DNA of 38,560 bases from Verrucomicrobiota bacterium. GTDB lineage: Bacteria > Verrucomicrobiota > Verrucomicrobiia > Opitutales > Opitutaceae. Below are positions 15,035-23,137 of this stretch, piece after piece. The position numbers and the translations under genes were made by a program. Within the stretch, counting starts at the first letter, position 1; each line of letters opens with the position of its first letter. Under the pieces are notes generated by a model. It did not search any database and was not told the DNA's origin. It was given only the letters and a program-made list of their open reading frames with translations. Location of the stretch: positions 1 through 38,560 of the forward strand of contig JAEWIY010000048.1 of assembly GCA_023386835.1 (NCBI GenBank), written 5' to 3'.

Positions 15035-16896
15035 GACGAAAGTTGAGGCTGCAGACACACCGCGGGGCTCGCCGCGCGCGCCAGGCTGGCCGGAGCGGCC
15101 GGCCATGGCCATCCTGCTTGCTCCCACAGCGCCACCAGTGCCTCGCCGCGCGTCATCGCTGGGACGGCGGGCGCGGGTTCACGTTCAGCCGCGGCCACCG
15201 CACGGGCAAGCGTCGAGGCATTCAGCTCGCCGTTCGATAATCCAGCGAGTCCGTCCCGCCAACCCTTCGCCACCGCAGCGGAAAGAGGCTCGCCCAGCCG
15301 CGCGTCGTAGCCCGCAAAAAAACCTTTGCTACCGAAGAACTGCGCGGCGACGGCCGCCTGATCGGCGGCGGTCGCAGGCTCCACGTCGTTGAAGAACGTC
15401 AGCATCACTCCCGCCGCGGCCAGCTGCCGCTGGAGTTCATCCGTCGGTAGCGCCGGCAGCACGACCTCCTTCTTCGCCGCGAGGACCACGGCCCAGGCAG
15501 CCGCTTCCCCGAGCGCCATCCAGGTCGGCTCCACCCGGACCGCGGAAAACGCGACATGCGTAGCCGACAGCGCGACCGGCACGATCAGGTTGTCGAGCGC
15601 CGCCGGGAGCAGAGTGCCGTAGGGCACCTGGCCGGGCACCGTATCGTGCCACAGCGTCATTTTGCCCTCCGGCAGGCTGTCGCCCACGCGCTCCGTGCCG
15701 CAGGCATGCACGTCGATGTACCATTCGGTGGCGGCAATCGCGTCCGGCTGCACCGGCGCGCGATCGTAGCCTTCGGCCGGCAACAGGTCTCGCTCGGTCA
15801 GCCGCGCACGGCCGTCGATTCGCCGGCCTTCCCGCACGTAAAGCTCGTACGGACGGTGGCCGTGATCGCGGAACTCATCGGCCGCCAATCCCAAACGCGA
15901 CCAGCGCCGGCGAACCGATTCCGGCACCGCCGGATCGTGTTGCAGGTAGTCGAGCAGACCCAGCGTCGCCTCCCAGTGTTCGTCCGCCATGCGCTGCCGA
16001 GTGGCCGCGTCACCGAGGACGTACGCCGTGGCGCGTCCCGGCAGCTGCGGCCGGTTCCACGACAGCTTCTGGTTCGGCAAAGGCTCAATGGTTGAATCGT
16101 AGTCGAGTTCCTCATACCGCACAGATCGAAACATTGGATCCGGTTTCACGCTGACCCGATTGATGGGGTCAGAGCTCAGGATCGTCCGATAGTTGAACGC
16201 CTGCACGTTTGGATCGGCCCGGCCGCTTCCGGGGGCGAGCATCACTTCCTGCTCGCCCGTAAACGCGCGTAACCGGAGTTTCGGCCGCCGCCGTGGTTGC
16301 GGCGTTTCCGTTGACCGCAGGAAGATCCGGCCGGCGTGCGGTTCGTTAAACTCGTCGGCGCTCTCGCGGCCGATCCGCCACGGCACCCTGGCCAGCGCGG
16401 CGAAGTCCCCTTCGTAGGTGCAATCAGCGAAGAAACGCGCTGCCACCTCCCGGCTCCCATGCGCTCCGCCGACGTCAAACTCCACCGTCGCGATCAAGCG
16501 GTCGGTCACCCGGCACCGAATCGGAGTACACTCGCGCCAGACGGTCACGCCGGCTTCCGCCACGAATTCCTCGATCACCTGCTGCGCGACGTTCGGCTCG
16601 AAGCGGCCGTTGCCATGTTCGTCGTCCGACGGCGACGCGCACGAATACTGGGATGAATCGAAGCCGTAGCGGTCGTGATAATACGCCAGGATGCGGCGGC
16701 GGACTTCATCGTAGACCGGCGCACGCCGGCCCTCCCAGCGGGTGTCCCACACGCCGAGACCGCTCGACAGCATGCCGCCGAGATGGCGCCCGCGCGTGGC
16801 CAGCAACACCTGGAGGCCCTCGACCGCGGCTCGCACCGCCATCGCCACCCCTGCCGGCGTCGCCTCGATCACCACCAGATCGAAGCGAGACATCAT
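15031..16896 (-). CDS. FAD-dependent oxidoreductase with atypical nucleotide motif
   Basis: 621 residues, FAD_oxidored type. The N-terminal motif is D-L-V-V-I-E-A-T-P-A-G-V-A-M-A-V (6-21). The first two glycines of the canonical G-x-G-x-x-G are replaced by E and T-P, although family members with G-A-T-P-A-G exist. R-H-L-G-G-M-L-S-S-G-L-G (37-48) and the later G-T-L-L-P-A-A-L-D-N-L-I-V-P-V and V-R-V-E-P-T-W-M-A-L-G-E-A-A-A-W complete the flavin fold. There is no signal peptide, so cytoplasmic. The first ATG (16896) overlaps the sialidase-like gene's stop as TGATG; a second ATG at 16893 is equally usable. The frame is open to 17586, but that part is the neighbour read out of frame. It partners the propeller upstream and the symporter downstream. 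Reaction unknown, presumably oxidation of a sugar or sugar-derived alcohol. Confidence 0.85.
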   Translation of the reverse strand: MMSRFDLVVIEATPAGVAMAVRAAVEGLQVLLATRGRHLGGMLSSGLGVWDTRWEGRRAPVYDEVRRRILAYYHDRYGFDSSQYSCASPSDDEHGNGRFEPNVAQQVIEEFVAEAGVTVWRECTPIRCRVTDRLIATVEFDVGGAHGSREVAARFFADCTYEGDFAALARVPWRIGRESADEFNEPHAGRIFLRSTETPQPRRRPKLRLRAFTGEQEVMLAPGSGRADPNVQAFNYRTILSSDPINRVSVKPDPMFRSVRYEELDYDSTIEPLPNQKLSWNRPQLPGRATAYVLGDAATRQRMADEHWEATLGLLDYLQHDPAVPESVRRRWSRLGLAADEFRDHGHRPYELYVREGRRIDGRARLTERDLLPAEGYDRAPVQPDAIAATEWYIDVHACGTERVGDSLPEGKMTLWHDTVPGQVPYGTLLPAALDNLIVPVALSATHVAFSAVRVEPTWMALGEAAAWAVVLAAKKEVVLPALPTDELQRQLAAAGVMLTFFNDVEPATAADQAAVAAQFFGSKGFFAGYDARLGEPLSAAVAKGWRDGLAGLSNGELNASTLARAVAAAEREPAPAVPAMTRGEALVALWEQAGWPWPAAPASLARAASPAVCLQPQLSS

Positions 16897-18143
16897 CACA
16901 ATTTTCCGCTCCGCAGCCGGTCGATCGACTCCAGAGGGATCTTGATCACCTCGATCGCCGTCTTGTGGCGCGAATACGTCACCAAAATGGCCCCGTCGTT
17001 CTCGATGGCGTGTGGGTATTGGACCGAGCCCGACTCGTGTTTGGCGTCGAACGCCCCGCCCTCGCGTGTCACGGGAATTGGCAATCGCGCCATGCGGGTG
17101 AAGGTGACTCCGTCGTCCGAGATCGAGAGGCAAAGCGGATTCCGTTGTTTCGGATCCGTGTTCGAAATGAGCACGTAGTAGCCGCGGGACGTGCGCAGGC
17201 AGAAAAACTTCGAGGTCGCGTCGGGGAAATTGGTCTTTTCCGGCGCACTCCACGTCAGCCCGTTGTCGGTTGAGACGGCGCGATAAAACCGGCCCGAACG
17301 GCTGTTGTCGCGGAAGAGGCCCAACAACCGACCGTCCTCGAGCGCCCACCAATCCGGTTCCTCGGGACGGAAACCGCTGGGAGGCGCCTCCGTCACGATC
17401 GGTCCACGCTGCCACGTCGCGGGCGACTCCACTCCGCCGACGAGCATGAAGACATCCCGTCGATAATCCGGGCCGCGACAGATCATGCCCCATTGGCCAT
17501 TCGGCAGGCGTTGGGGCGGGAAGTTGTTGATGGCGGCCTTGGCAATCGCACCGAGCGGTTTCCACTCGCCGCGATCCGGCTGCCATGCCCAGGCCCGAAG
17601 TTCGAGGCTCGGTCCGAAGAAATGCACCCGCCCCTCGCGGTACGCTTCGTCATGGCTGGCCAACGCCAGCAACTGGCCGTCTCGGATCCAGAAGCCCCGC
17701 GAGATCAGACGAAAGCCCTCTTCCGGCGGCGGACCGGCCAGGATCTTCGGCTCGCTCCAGCGCAACCCGTCGCGACTCGTCGAATACCGCAGATGCTGTG
17801 TCGGATGGTCCTCCACCAGCCGTCCGTGGCTCCACATCGCCCAGTATTGGCCATCATGGTACGCGAGGTACGAGTGCAGGCGGTAGTTCCACTGGGTCGG
17901 GTCGTTAAGGTCCGCGCGATCGTAGATCGTCGCTTCCCAGCTGCGGTCATCGGTGGTTCCGGCCGTGACGAGGCCGTGACTCCCCTCCAGCACCGGCAAA
18001 CGCAGGTAATCGATTGCTTCCGCATCCTGGCCGGTGCCCACCAGGTTCAGCATGGGCGGGAGGTCGGCCGGGGTAGCAGAGGCGGGTATCGTGGCGCCAA
18101 GGGTGGCCAGTAACAGAGCAATGGCGGGGTAACGGGAAATCAT
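16896..18143 (-). CDS. Secreted sialidase-like (BNR/Asp-box) beta-propeller protein
   Basis: 415 residues. A signal peptide (about 1-23, cleavage after A-S-A) sends it to the periplasm or outside. The six-bladed-type propeller has Asp-box-like turns S-R-D-G-L-R-W, S-T-D-N-G-L-T-W and S-D-D-G-V-T-F, and a family closing motif Q-Y-P-H-A-I...V-T-Y-S-R-H-K-T-A-I. It lacks the F-R-I-P arginine motif of well-studied sialidases, so activity on sialic acid is doubtful. A glycosidase or glycan-binding role is more neutral. It sits 191 bases after the TonB receptor gene, and its stop overlaps the oxidoreductase start. It is probably the first enzyme to meet the imported substrate. Any resemblance to the propeller domain of the fusion is weak and limited to the repeats and closing motif. 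Confidence 0.8.
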   Translation of the reverse strand: MISRYPAIALLLATLGATIPASATPADLPPMLNLVGTGQDAEAIDYLRLPVLEGSHGLVTAGTTDDRSWEATIYDRADLNDPTQWNYRLHSYLAYHDGQYWAMWSHGRLVEDHPTQHLRYSTSRDGLRWSEPKILAGPPPEEGFRLISRGFWIRDGQLLALASHDEAYREGRVHFFGPSLELRAWAWQPDRGEWKPLGAIAKAAINNFPPQRLPNGQWGMICRGPDYRRDVFMLVGGVESPATWQRGPIVTEAPPSGFRPEEPDWWALEDGRLLGLFRDNSRSGRFYRAVSTDNGLTWSAPEKTNFPDATSKFFCLRTSRGYYVLISNTDPKQRNPLCLSISDDGVTFTRMARLPIPVTREGGAFDAKHESGSVQYPHAIENDGAILVTYSRHKTAIEVIKIPLESIDRLRSGKL

Positions 18144-18334
18144 GACAAATTAGGGTCAGGGGCTAAGGACATGTCGCGGCATCGGCCGGACCAGGTGAGG
18201 CAAGTCAGCCGCGAACGCACACAACAGACGGAGCGGCCAGTGTAAGTGAGAGCGCGTGAGCGGCCGCACGCGATCGAGGCGGACGCGGCGAATCGGCGAG
18301 AGCGACTCTCCGCGTCAACGCGCGCACGGCGTGT
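18144..18334. other. Gap between TonB receptor and sialidase-like gene
   Basis: 191 bases with no gene. It has a short 5-bp hairpin GAGAG-CGA-CTCTC (18298-18310) after the receptor stop and a CGCACAC word (18216-18222) like those upstream of the receptor and GH78. Whether a promoter lies here is unclear. Confidence 0.35.
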
Positions 18335-20716
18335 TCAAAAGCGATAGGTGGCGCTCAGGCGATAGTTGCGCGGTTGGGTGACGCCCACTCCCGTCCACCA
18401 CGTGCTGGGTTGGGCGTCGAGATCGTCGTCGAGATTCTCAATGCGAAACCGGAGATCGAGATTCCGCCAACGATAGCCCAAAACCGCGGTGTAGAGATCG
18501 CCTTTGGGCACGATGAAGGCCGAACCACGTTCGAGGTGGCTCTCGCCCCAGGCAGTGTAGATGCCCGTGATCGAGAAGTTCTTCAGCGGGCCACGGCGAA
18601 ACTCGTAACGCACTACGGCGCCTCGGGTCGACTCGGGCACCCCTTCGGACGGCAGACCGTCCGACAGGAGCGAATCGATGCGCGAGTACGAGAGGATGAT
18701 GTCGAGCTCGGGTGTGACGTTGAACGACAGGTCCACTTCCCAGCCATCGGTCGTGCGTTCACCACCCGGATACAGGTAGGGACGGTCGCCCACGCCCGTG
18801 ATGCTGCCGTCTTCGTCGCGCCCGTTGAGCAGGATGTTGTCCTCGGTGTTCTCAAAGTACGAGAACGTGCCCACGAGCCTCTGGCGGAACAGGTTCGCCT
18901 TCACGCCGATCTCGTCGGTTGTGATGGAGCGATTGGGAAACTTCTGCCCAAACGTCGCGAGGCGCTGATCCGTCCGGGTTTCCGTCACAAACGTTTCGGC
19001 GCGGTTGTAGAAGAGCGAGACGTCGCCCTTCGGACCGGAGTACGGCTTGTAGACGACACCGAACTTGCTGACCCACTCCGAATCGGACTCGTCTGCCGTC
19101 AGCGCGCCGGTATCCAGGCGTCGATTCTGGAAGTCAGTGCTGTCGTAACGCGTGCCGGCCACGAGGATCAGCCGGTCATCAAAGAGCGACATGCGTTCCA
19201 TCACGGCCGCCGCGAAGGAGTTGAAGTCGCTGCTCGTATCCGGATTGAGCACACTGACATTGGCGTACTGGACGATGATCGGTCGTAGATCACCCACCCC
19301 GGCCGGCGGATTCGGCCAGATTTCCGTGATGCCGACTCCCGGAATGCCAGAATCAAAGCGGTACTTCTCCCGGATGTCCGCAGGCAGCGTCGCCACGTTG
19401 TCGACCCGGATGTCGGCATTGTCGCGACCGCCGCCCTGCTGGTCGACGTATTGGGCGTAGAACAACACATCGTGCGAGGTCGGTCCAAGGTCGAACGACA
19501 GGTTCAAGTCGGCGCTCAACGAGGCGTCCTCGGAATGGCTTTCACCGCGATTGTAGCGCAGGCCGGCGCGGCCGAAACGCGACAGGTTGCCCGAGATCGT
19601 GTCGTAAATGTGCGGCGCCCGGCCCACGTTCGGCGTGCCATCCGGGATCTGGTGGCCCGCCTTGTCGATGAACACCGTATTGCCGTTCGAGCGGGTGCGC
19701 GCCGACGAAGTTGTCTGGTCGCCGTAACGCGCAACGACGCGCAGGTCCGCTGCCGCCTTGAAGATCGGGAAGCTGTGGCTCGCGCCGAGTTCAAGATTCG
19801 TGCTCTCGGTTTTGTTGAAGTTCTGGAAGACGACGCTGGCTTTGCCGTTCTCCACGAACTCGTAGAAGGGACGTCCGCGTCCATCCGGCGTACCGAACAT
19901 CCACACGGCATGCGCGACCCGTTGCGAGGTATCATCCACGTGCGCGCCCCACGCCCAGACCTTCAACCCGCTGTCAAATTGGTACGACACACTCGGGTTG
20001 ATCCACGTCGAAACACCGCTGGGTTCACCACCGAGTCGCAACGCGCCGCCCGTATCCGTGGCGGCGGCCGAGATGCGGTAGCCCAGCTTTCGACCGGCAT
20101 CGAGGAAGCTCGAGTGGTCCACGCTCGCGCGCCAGAAGTCGAAACTGCCCGCCGTCAACGAGACGCGTGTCATCGGGTTCGCCAGCGGCCGCTTGCTGAT
20201 GAAGTTCAGCACGCCACCTGCGTTGTGCTGGCCGTAGAGCACACCCGCCGGCCCCTTCACGACTTCGAGGCGCTCGACCATCGAGTAATCAAAGCCGCCC
20301 GACTCGGTGAAATTCAGATCCGGGATGCCGTCGCGCAGCGCGCTCGACGCCAGGTAACCGCGGATTGCGAACGTGTTGTTCTCCTGCAAACCGGTACCGG
20401 CGTTACCATGGTGAACACCGCTGATCAGGTTGAGCGTGTCGCGCATGTCGACCGCGACGGTATCCTCAATCAGCTTCGAGTTGATCGTGATGACCGATGA
20501 CGGGTCGTCCGTGATGGCGACGGCGATACGCGACGCCGAAGCGGAGGACGTGGTCGCATAACCGCGCTCGGCTTCACTCGACACCTCGAAGGGACTCAAC
20601 TTCACGACGTCCTGCTCGGACGCCGGTCCAGGATTCACCGCCTGGCCTGAACTCAACGAGGAGAACGCACCAGCCGCGAACACGGCCAGCACGGGGGCGA
20701 TCGACAGTCTATTCAT
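18335..20716 (-). CDS. TonB-dependent outer-membrane receptor (siderophore-receptor-like)
   Basis: 793 residues. A signal peptide (1-25) is followed by V-V-K-L-S-P-F-E-V (37-45), a segment shared with the other receptor here and typical of Opitutaceae. The plug domain covers about 60-180, with L-N-L-I-S-G-V, F-A-I-R-G-Y, L-R-D-G-I-P, V-E-R-L-E-V-V-K-G-P-A-G-V-L-Y-G and G-G-V-L-N-F-I-S-K. The 22-strand barrel ends in the terminal aromatic R-L-S-A-T-Y-R-F. The plug resembles catecholate/ferric-siderophore receptors, but the enzymes behind it imply a carbohydrate ligand. No SusD-like lipoprotein is present. I set the start at the ATG at 20716, where the signal peptide begins; the upstream frame to 20974 would overlap the divergent aldolase gene. 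First gene of the minus-strand run. Confidence 0.9.
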   Translation of the reverse strand: MNRLSIAPVLAVFAAGAFSSLSSGQAVNPGPASEQDVVKLSPFEVSSEAERGYATTSSASASRIAVAITDDPSSVITINSKLIEDTVAVDMRDTLNLISGVHHGNAGTGLQENNTFAIRGYLASSALRDGIPDLNFTESGGFDYSMVERLEVVKGPAGVLYGQHNAGGVLNFISKRPLANPMTRVSLTAGSFDFWRASVDHSSFLDAGRKLGYRISAAATDTGGALRLGGEPSGVSTWINPSVSYQFDSGLKVWAWGAHVDDTSQRVAHAVWMFGTPDGRGRPFYEFVENGKASVVFQNFNKTESTNLELGASHSFPIFKAAADLRVVARYGDQTTSSARTRSNGNTVFIDKAGHQIPDGTPNVGRAPHIYDTISGNLSRFGRAGLRYNRGESHSEDASLSADLNLSFDLGPTSHDVLFYAQYVDQQGGGRDNADIRVDNVATLPADIREKYRFDSGIPGVGITEIWPNPPAGVGDLRPIIVQYANVSVLNPDTSSDFNSFAAAVMERMSLFDDRLILVAGTRYDSTDFQNRRLDTGALTADESDSEWVSKFGVVYKPYSGPKGDVSLFYNRAETFVTETRTDQRLATFGQKFPNRSITTDEIGVKANLFRQRLVGTFSYFENTEDNILLNGRDEDGSITGVGDRPYLYPGGERTTDGWEVDLSFNVTPELDIILSYSRIDSLLSDGLPSEGVPESTRGAVVRYEFRRGPLKNFSITGIYTAWGESHLERGSAFIVPKGDLYTAVLGYRWRNLDLRFRIENLDDDLDAQPSTWWTGVGVTQPRNYRLSATYRF

Positions 20717-20965
20717 GGATGCTTGGGGTGTGGGGGAAATGCGTTCCGCAGGTCCCGGGACACTGTGAGGGGTGGGTGCAAGGGGGCGCACACGGTTGTG
20801 CGCGGGGTTGGTGCCGGTTAGCGAAACAAGCCCAGCGCGCGGCGCACACACGAATAAGCTAACCAGAAGGGTAAAAACGTAACGCGAGGCGAATGCTACA
20901 AATCTCCCCATCCCGCGGCGTCTTTCCACGCTGTCTGCGCACGTCGCCGGCCTTGGAATTCGGCC
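20717..20965. promoter_or_regulatory. Divergent control region between receptor and aldolase genes
   Basis: 249 bases separating divergent operons. It contains the perfect palindrome GCGCACA-CGGT-TGTGCGC (20786-20803), 70 bases upstream of the receptor start, and a direct repeat of GGCGCACAC (20785-20793 and 20841-20849), an arrangement that could suit an AraC activator. The AT-richer stretch at about 20850-20880 (GAATAAGCTAACC...GGGTAAAAACG) is the likely promoter zone. No -35/-10 pair can be assigned with confidence. Confidence 0.5.
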
Positions 20966-21949
20966 ATGTCTCACGCTTCATCGGGTCCCCTGCTGCGGGG
21001 GATCATTCCGCCGCTCGTCACTCCCTTGCTCGGGCCGGATGAGCTCGACGAAGATGCATTGGCCCGGCTGATCGAGCATCTGCTGAATGGTGGAGTAAGC
21101 GGTATCTTCGTTCTGGGTACAACCGGGGAGGGTCCGAGCCTGTCCACGCGCCTGCAGCGGGAGTTGATCCGCCGGGCGTGCCATCACGTGCGCGGCCGTG
21201 TTCCGGTCCTGGTGGGGATCACGGACGCGTCGTTGCCTGAGTCCATCGCCCTGGCTCGTGACGCTGCCGACGCCGGCGCGGCCGCCGTGGTCGTGGCACC
21301 GCCACCGTATTTCCCGACGGCGCAAGCGGAGTTGATCGGCTATTTGCGACGGTTGTGCGCCGCCTCTCCCCTGCCCGTCGTGCTCTACAATCTCCCGCTG
21401 CACACGAAGGTCCGGATCGAACCGGAAACCGTGCGGCAACTCGCCGACGTGCCCGGCGTCATCGCCCTGAAAGACAGTTCGGGCAACATGCTCGATTTCC
21501 ACCGGACGCGGCTAGCGCTCGAGGACCGCCCCGACTTTGCCCTGCTCGTCGGGCCGGAAGAGTTGCTGGCCGAATCCGTTCTCCTCGGCGCCCATGGCGG
21601 CGTGAGCGGCGGCGCCAACCTTTTCCCGTCGTTGTACGTGCGGCTCCATCAGGCGGCGCAGGCCGGTGATCTCGCCACCACGCGCCGGCTGCACGGTTGT
21701 GTCATGCGCGTGAGCACCCGACTGTATGGCGTCAGTGGGTACGGTTCCAGCATGCTGCGCGGGCTGAAGAGCGCTCTGGAGCTTCGCGGCCTGTGCCGGA
21801 ACGTCCTGGCCGAGCCGTTTACGCCCTTCTTGCCCGAGGAACAGGAGCGGATCCGCCAGCATCTGCAGGAACTCCTGGCGCGGGATCAGGATGACCTGAC
21901 GGCGCCGGTGCCGGTCCATCCAACTTCCGGCGTTCACCTTGTCCATTGA
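20966..21949 (+). CDS. DHDPS/N-acetylneuraminate lyase-family aldolase
   Basis: 327 residues, class I aldolase of the DapA/NanA superfamily, a cytoplasmic TIM barrel that forms a Schiff base with a 2-keto acid. The G-T-T-G-E motif is at 51-55, the catalytic tyrosine is Y141 in Y-N-L-P, and the Schiff-base lysine is K169 in A-L-K-D-S-S-G. Members include dihydrodipicolinate synthase, sialate lyase and aldolases for 2-keto-3-deoxy sugar acids. In a glycan locus, divergent from the receptor, and beside oxidoreductases that could yield sugar acids, a catabolic 2-keto-3-deoxy acid aldolase is likelier than lysine synthesis. Sequence alone does not separate sialate from other keto acids. The AraC gene begins inside its 3' end. 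Confidence 0.88.
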   Translation: MSHASSGPLLRGIIPPLVTPLLGPDELDEDALARLIEHLLNGGVSGIFVLGTTGEGPSLSTRLQRELIRRACHHVRGRVPVLVGITDASLPESIALARDAADAGAAAVVVAPPPYFPTAQAELIGYLRRLCAASPLPVVLYNLPLHTKVRIEPETVRQLADVPGVIALKDSSGNMLDFHRTRLALEDRPDFALLVGPEELLAESVLLGAHGGVSGGANLFPSLYVRLHQAAQAGDLATTRRLHGCVMRVSTRLYGVSGYGSSMLRGLKSALELRGLCRNVLAEPFTPFLPEEQERIRQHLQELLARDQDDLTAPVPVHPTSGVHLVH

Positions 21950-22871
21950 CTCAACCGCGGTCGCGCGGCGGCATGGACGACACGTGGTCACCCGCTTCTC
22001 CGAAGACCGCCAATTGATCCTCATCGAGCTGGCGCGCTGGCTGGCCGGGCCGCGCGACTTGCCCGTGTTGCGCATCCTCGAGGGCAAGAAGCCGGAGAAC
22101 GAGCAGCCGTCGTTCTTCATGGAGGTGCCTCGGCTGATCGTCGTGCTGGAAGGCACGGGCAGCTTCCTCACGATCGAGAACGGCCGCGAGCTGCTGTTCG
22201 ACGTCGCGGCCGGACAGGTGCTGTTTCTCGCACCCTGCACGTGGATCTGCCCGGTCCCACGCGAACGTTACCGCTCCCTGGGCGTGATCTTCCGGACCGA
22301 TTCCACGCGAGTCACACTGCACGAGCGCGAATCCTCCCCCCGCCGCCGCGCGGTCACGTCGCGTTATCTGGCCCAATGGCGCACGGAACAGACCCTCGAA
22401 AGCAAGGGAGCCCACCTGCTCCCGCTGCTGCAGATGCCGCCGGCGGCGCGGCTGGGCGAACGCACCTTCACGCTGCTGATGGAGATCCTGCTCGCCGAGA
22501 TCACCTCGCTCGTGGAGCACGCGCCCGAACACGTACGCCCCAGCCAGGCCGTGCTTTGGCAGTCCGTCTGCGACTACATTTCCGAACATTGGGCCGATCC
22601 CGAACTGAGCCGTGAATCCACCGCACGCTTCTTTGGCCGGCATCCGAATCACCTTTCGCGGTTCTTCCACCGGCATACGCAGCAGAACTTTCGCGCTTAC
22701 CTGAACGGCATCCGGCTCGAGCGCAGCCTCTATTTCCTGCGTGACCTTCGCTACAACGTCACCGACGTCGCGCACCTCTGCGGCTTCACCGACCTGCAGT
22801 ACTTCATCCGCTGTTTCCGCGCGCGCTACGGAATGACGCCCGGCCAGTATCGGAACCGCCAGGAAAGCTGA
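21939..22871 (+). CDS. AraC-family transcriptional regulator
   Basis: 310 residues. The N-terminal cupin-like effector domain (about 20-190; L-I-V-V-L-E-G-T-G-S-F, F-D-V-A-A-G-Q-V-L-F-L-A-P) resembles sugar-sensing AraC proteins. Two helix-turn-helix motifs occupy about 215-308, with S-R-E-S-T-A-R-F-F-G-R-H-P-N-H-L-S-R-F-F and V-T-D-V-A-H-L-C-G-F-T-D-L-Q-Y-F-I-R-C-F. The TTG at 21939 gives an 11-base overlap with the aldolase; an in-frame GTG at 21984 is an alternative. Overlap with the aldolase and divergence from the receptor operon suggest it activates this locus, perhaps through the GGCGCACAC repeats at 20.79-20.85 kb. Confidence 0.88.
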   Translation: MSIDSTAVARRHGRHVVTRFSEDRQLILIELARWLAGPRDLPVLRILEGKKPENEQPSFFMEVPRLIVVLEGTGSFLTIENGRELLFDVAAGQVLFLAPCTWICPVPRERYRSLGVIFRTDSTRVTLHERESSPRRRAVTSRYLAQWRTEQTLESKGAHLLPLLQMPPAARLGERTFTLLMEILLAEITSLVEHAPEHVRPSQAVLWQSVCDYISEHWADPELSRESTARFFGRHPNHLSRFFHRHTQQNFRAYLNGIRLERSLYFLRDLRYNVTDVAHLCGFTDLQYFIRCFRARYGMTPGQYRNRQES

Positions 22872-23137
22872 GGGCAAGGTCGCGCCCGCGGTGAACGCCG
22901 GGGGCGCGGCGCTCGTCGACGCGACGGGTGCAGGCGCGACCCACCGTCACGTGATTCGACGGAGTGACGACGTACCGACGGCCTTCGGCACTTGACCCCT
23001 CTTCGTCACCACGCTTCCGATACCGAACAACGGAACGCATTTGTTGCGGGGTCGGCGCAAAACGAAGCCGGAGGATTGGGCTCCGTGATGAAATCCATTG
23101 CGACACCTCCGCGGAGAATCACCATCCAGCTCTCTCC
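22872..23137. other. Gap before the LacI gene, nothing assignable
   Basis: 266 bases without a supported gene. The open frame upstream of the LacI start is GC-rich and shows no family similarity. No clear promoter or operator palindrome is seen. Confidence 0.4.

Noticed and set aside
16897..17586. N-terminal extension of the stand-alone FAD oxidoreductase
   Set aside because: This part is the propeller gene read in another frame; the flavin motif starts directly after the ATG at 16896.
20717..20974. Longer start for the first TonB receptor
   Set aside because: It would overlap the divergent aldolase gene and hide the signal peptide at 20716.
10950..21949. A sialic acid utilisation operon
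   Set aside because: Sialidase-like propellers and a NanA-family aldolase tempt this call, but the secreted propeller lacks the F-R-I-P motif, no NanE/NanK/NagA/NagB genes are present, and the aldolase family covers many keto acids.
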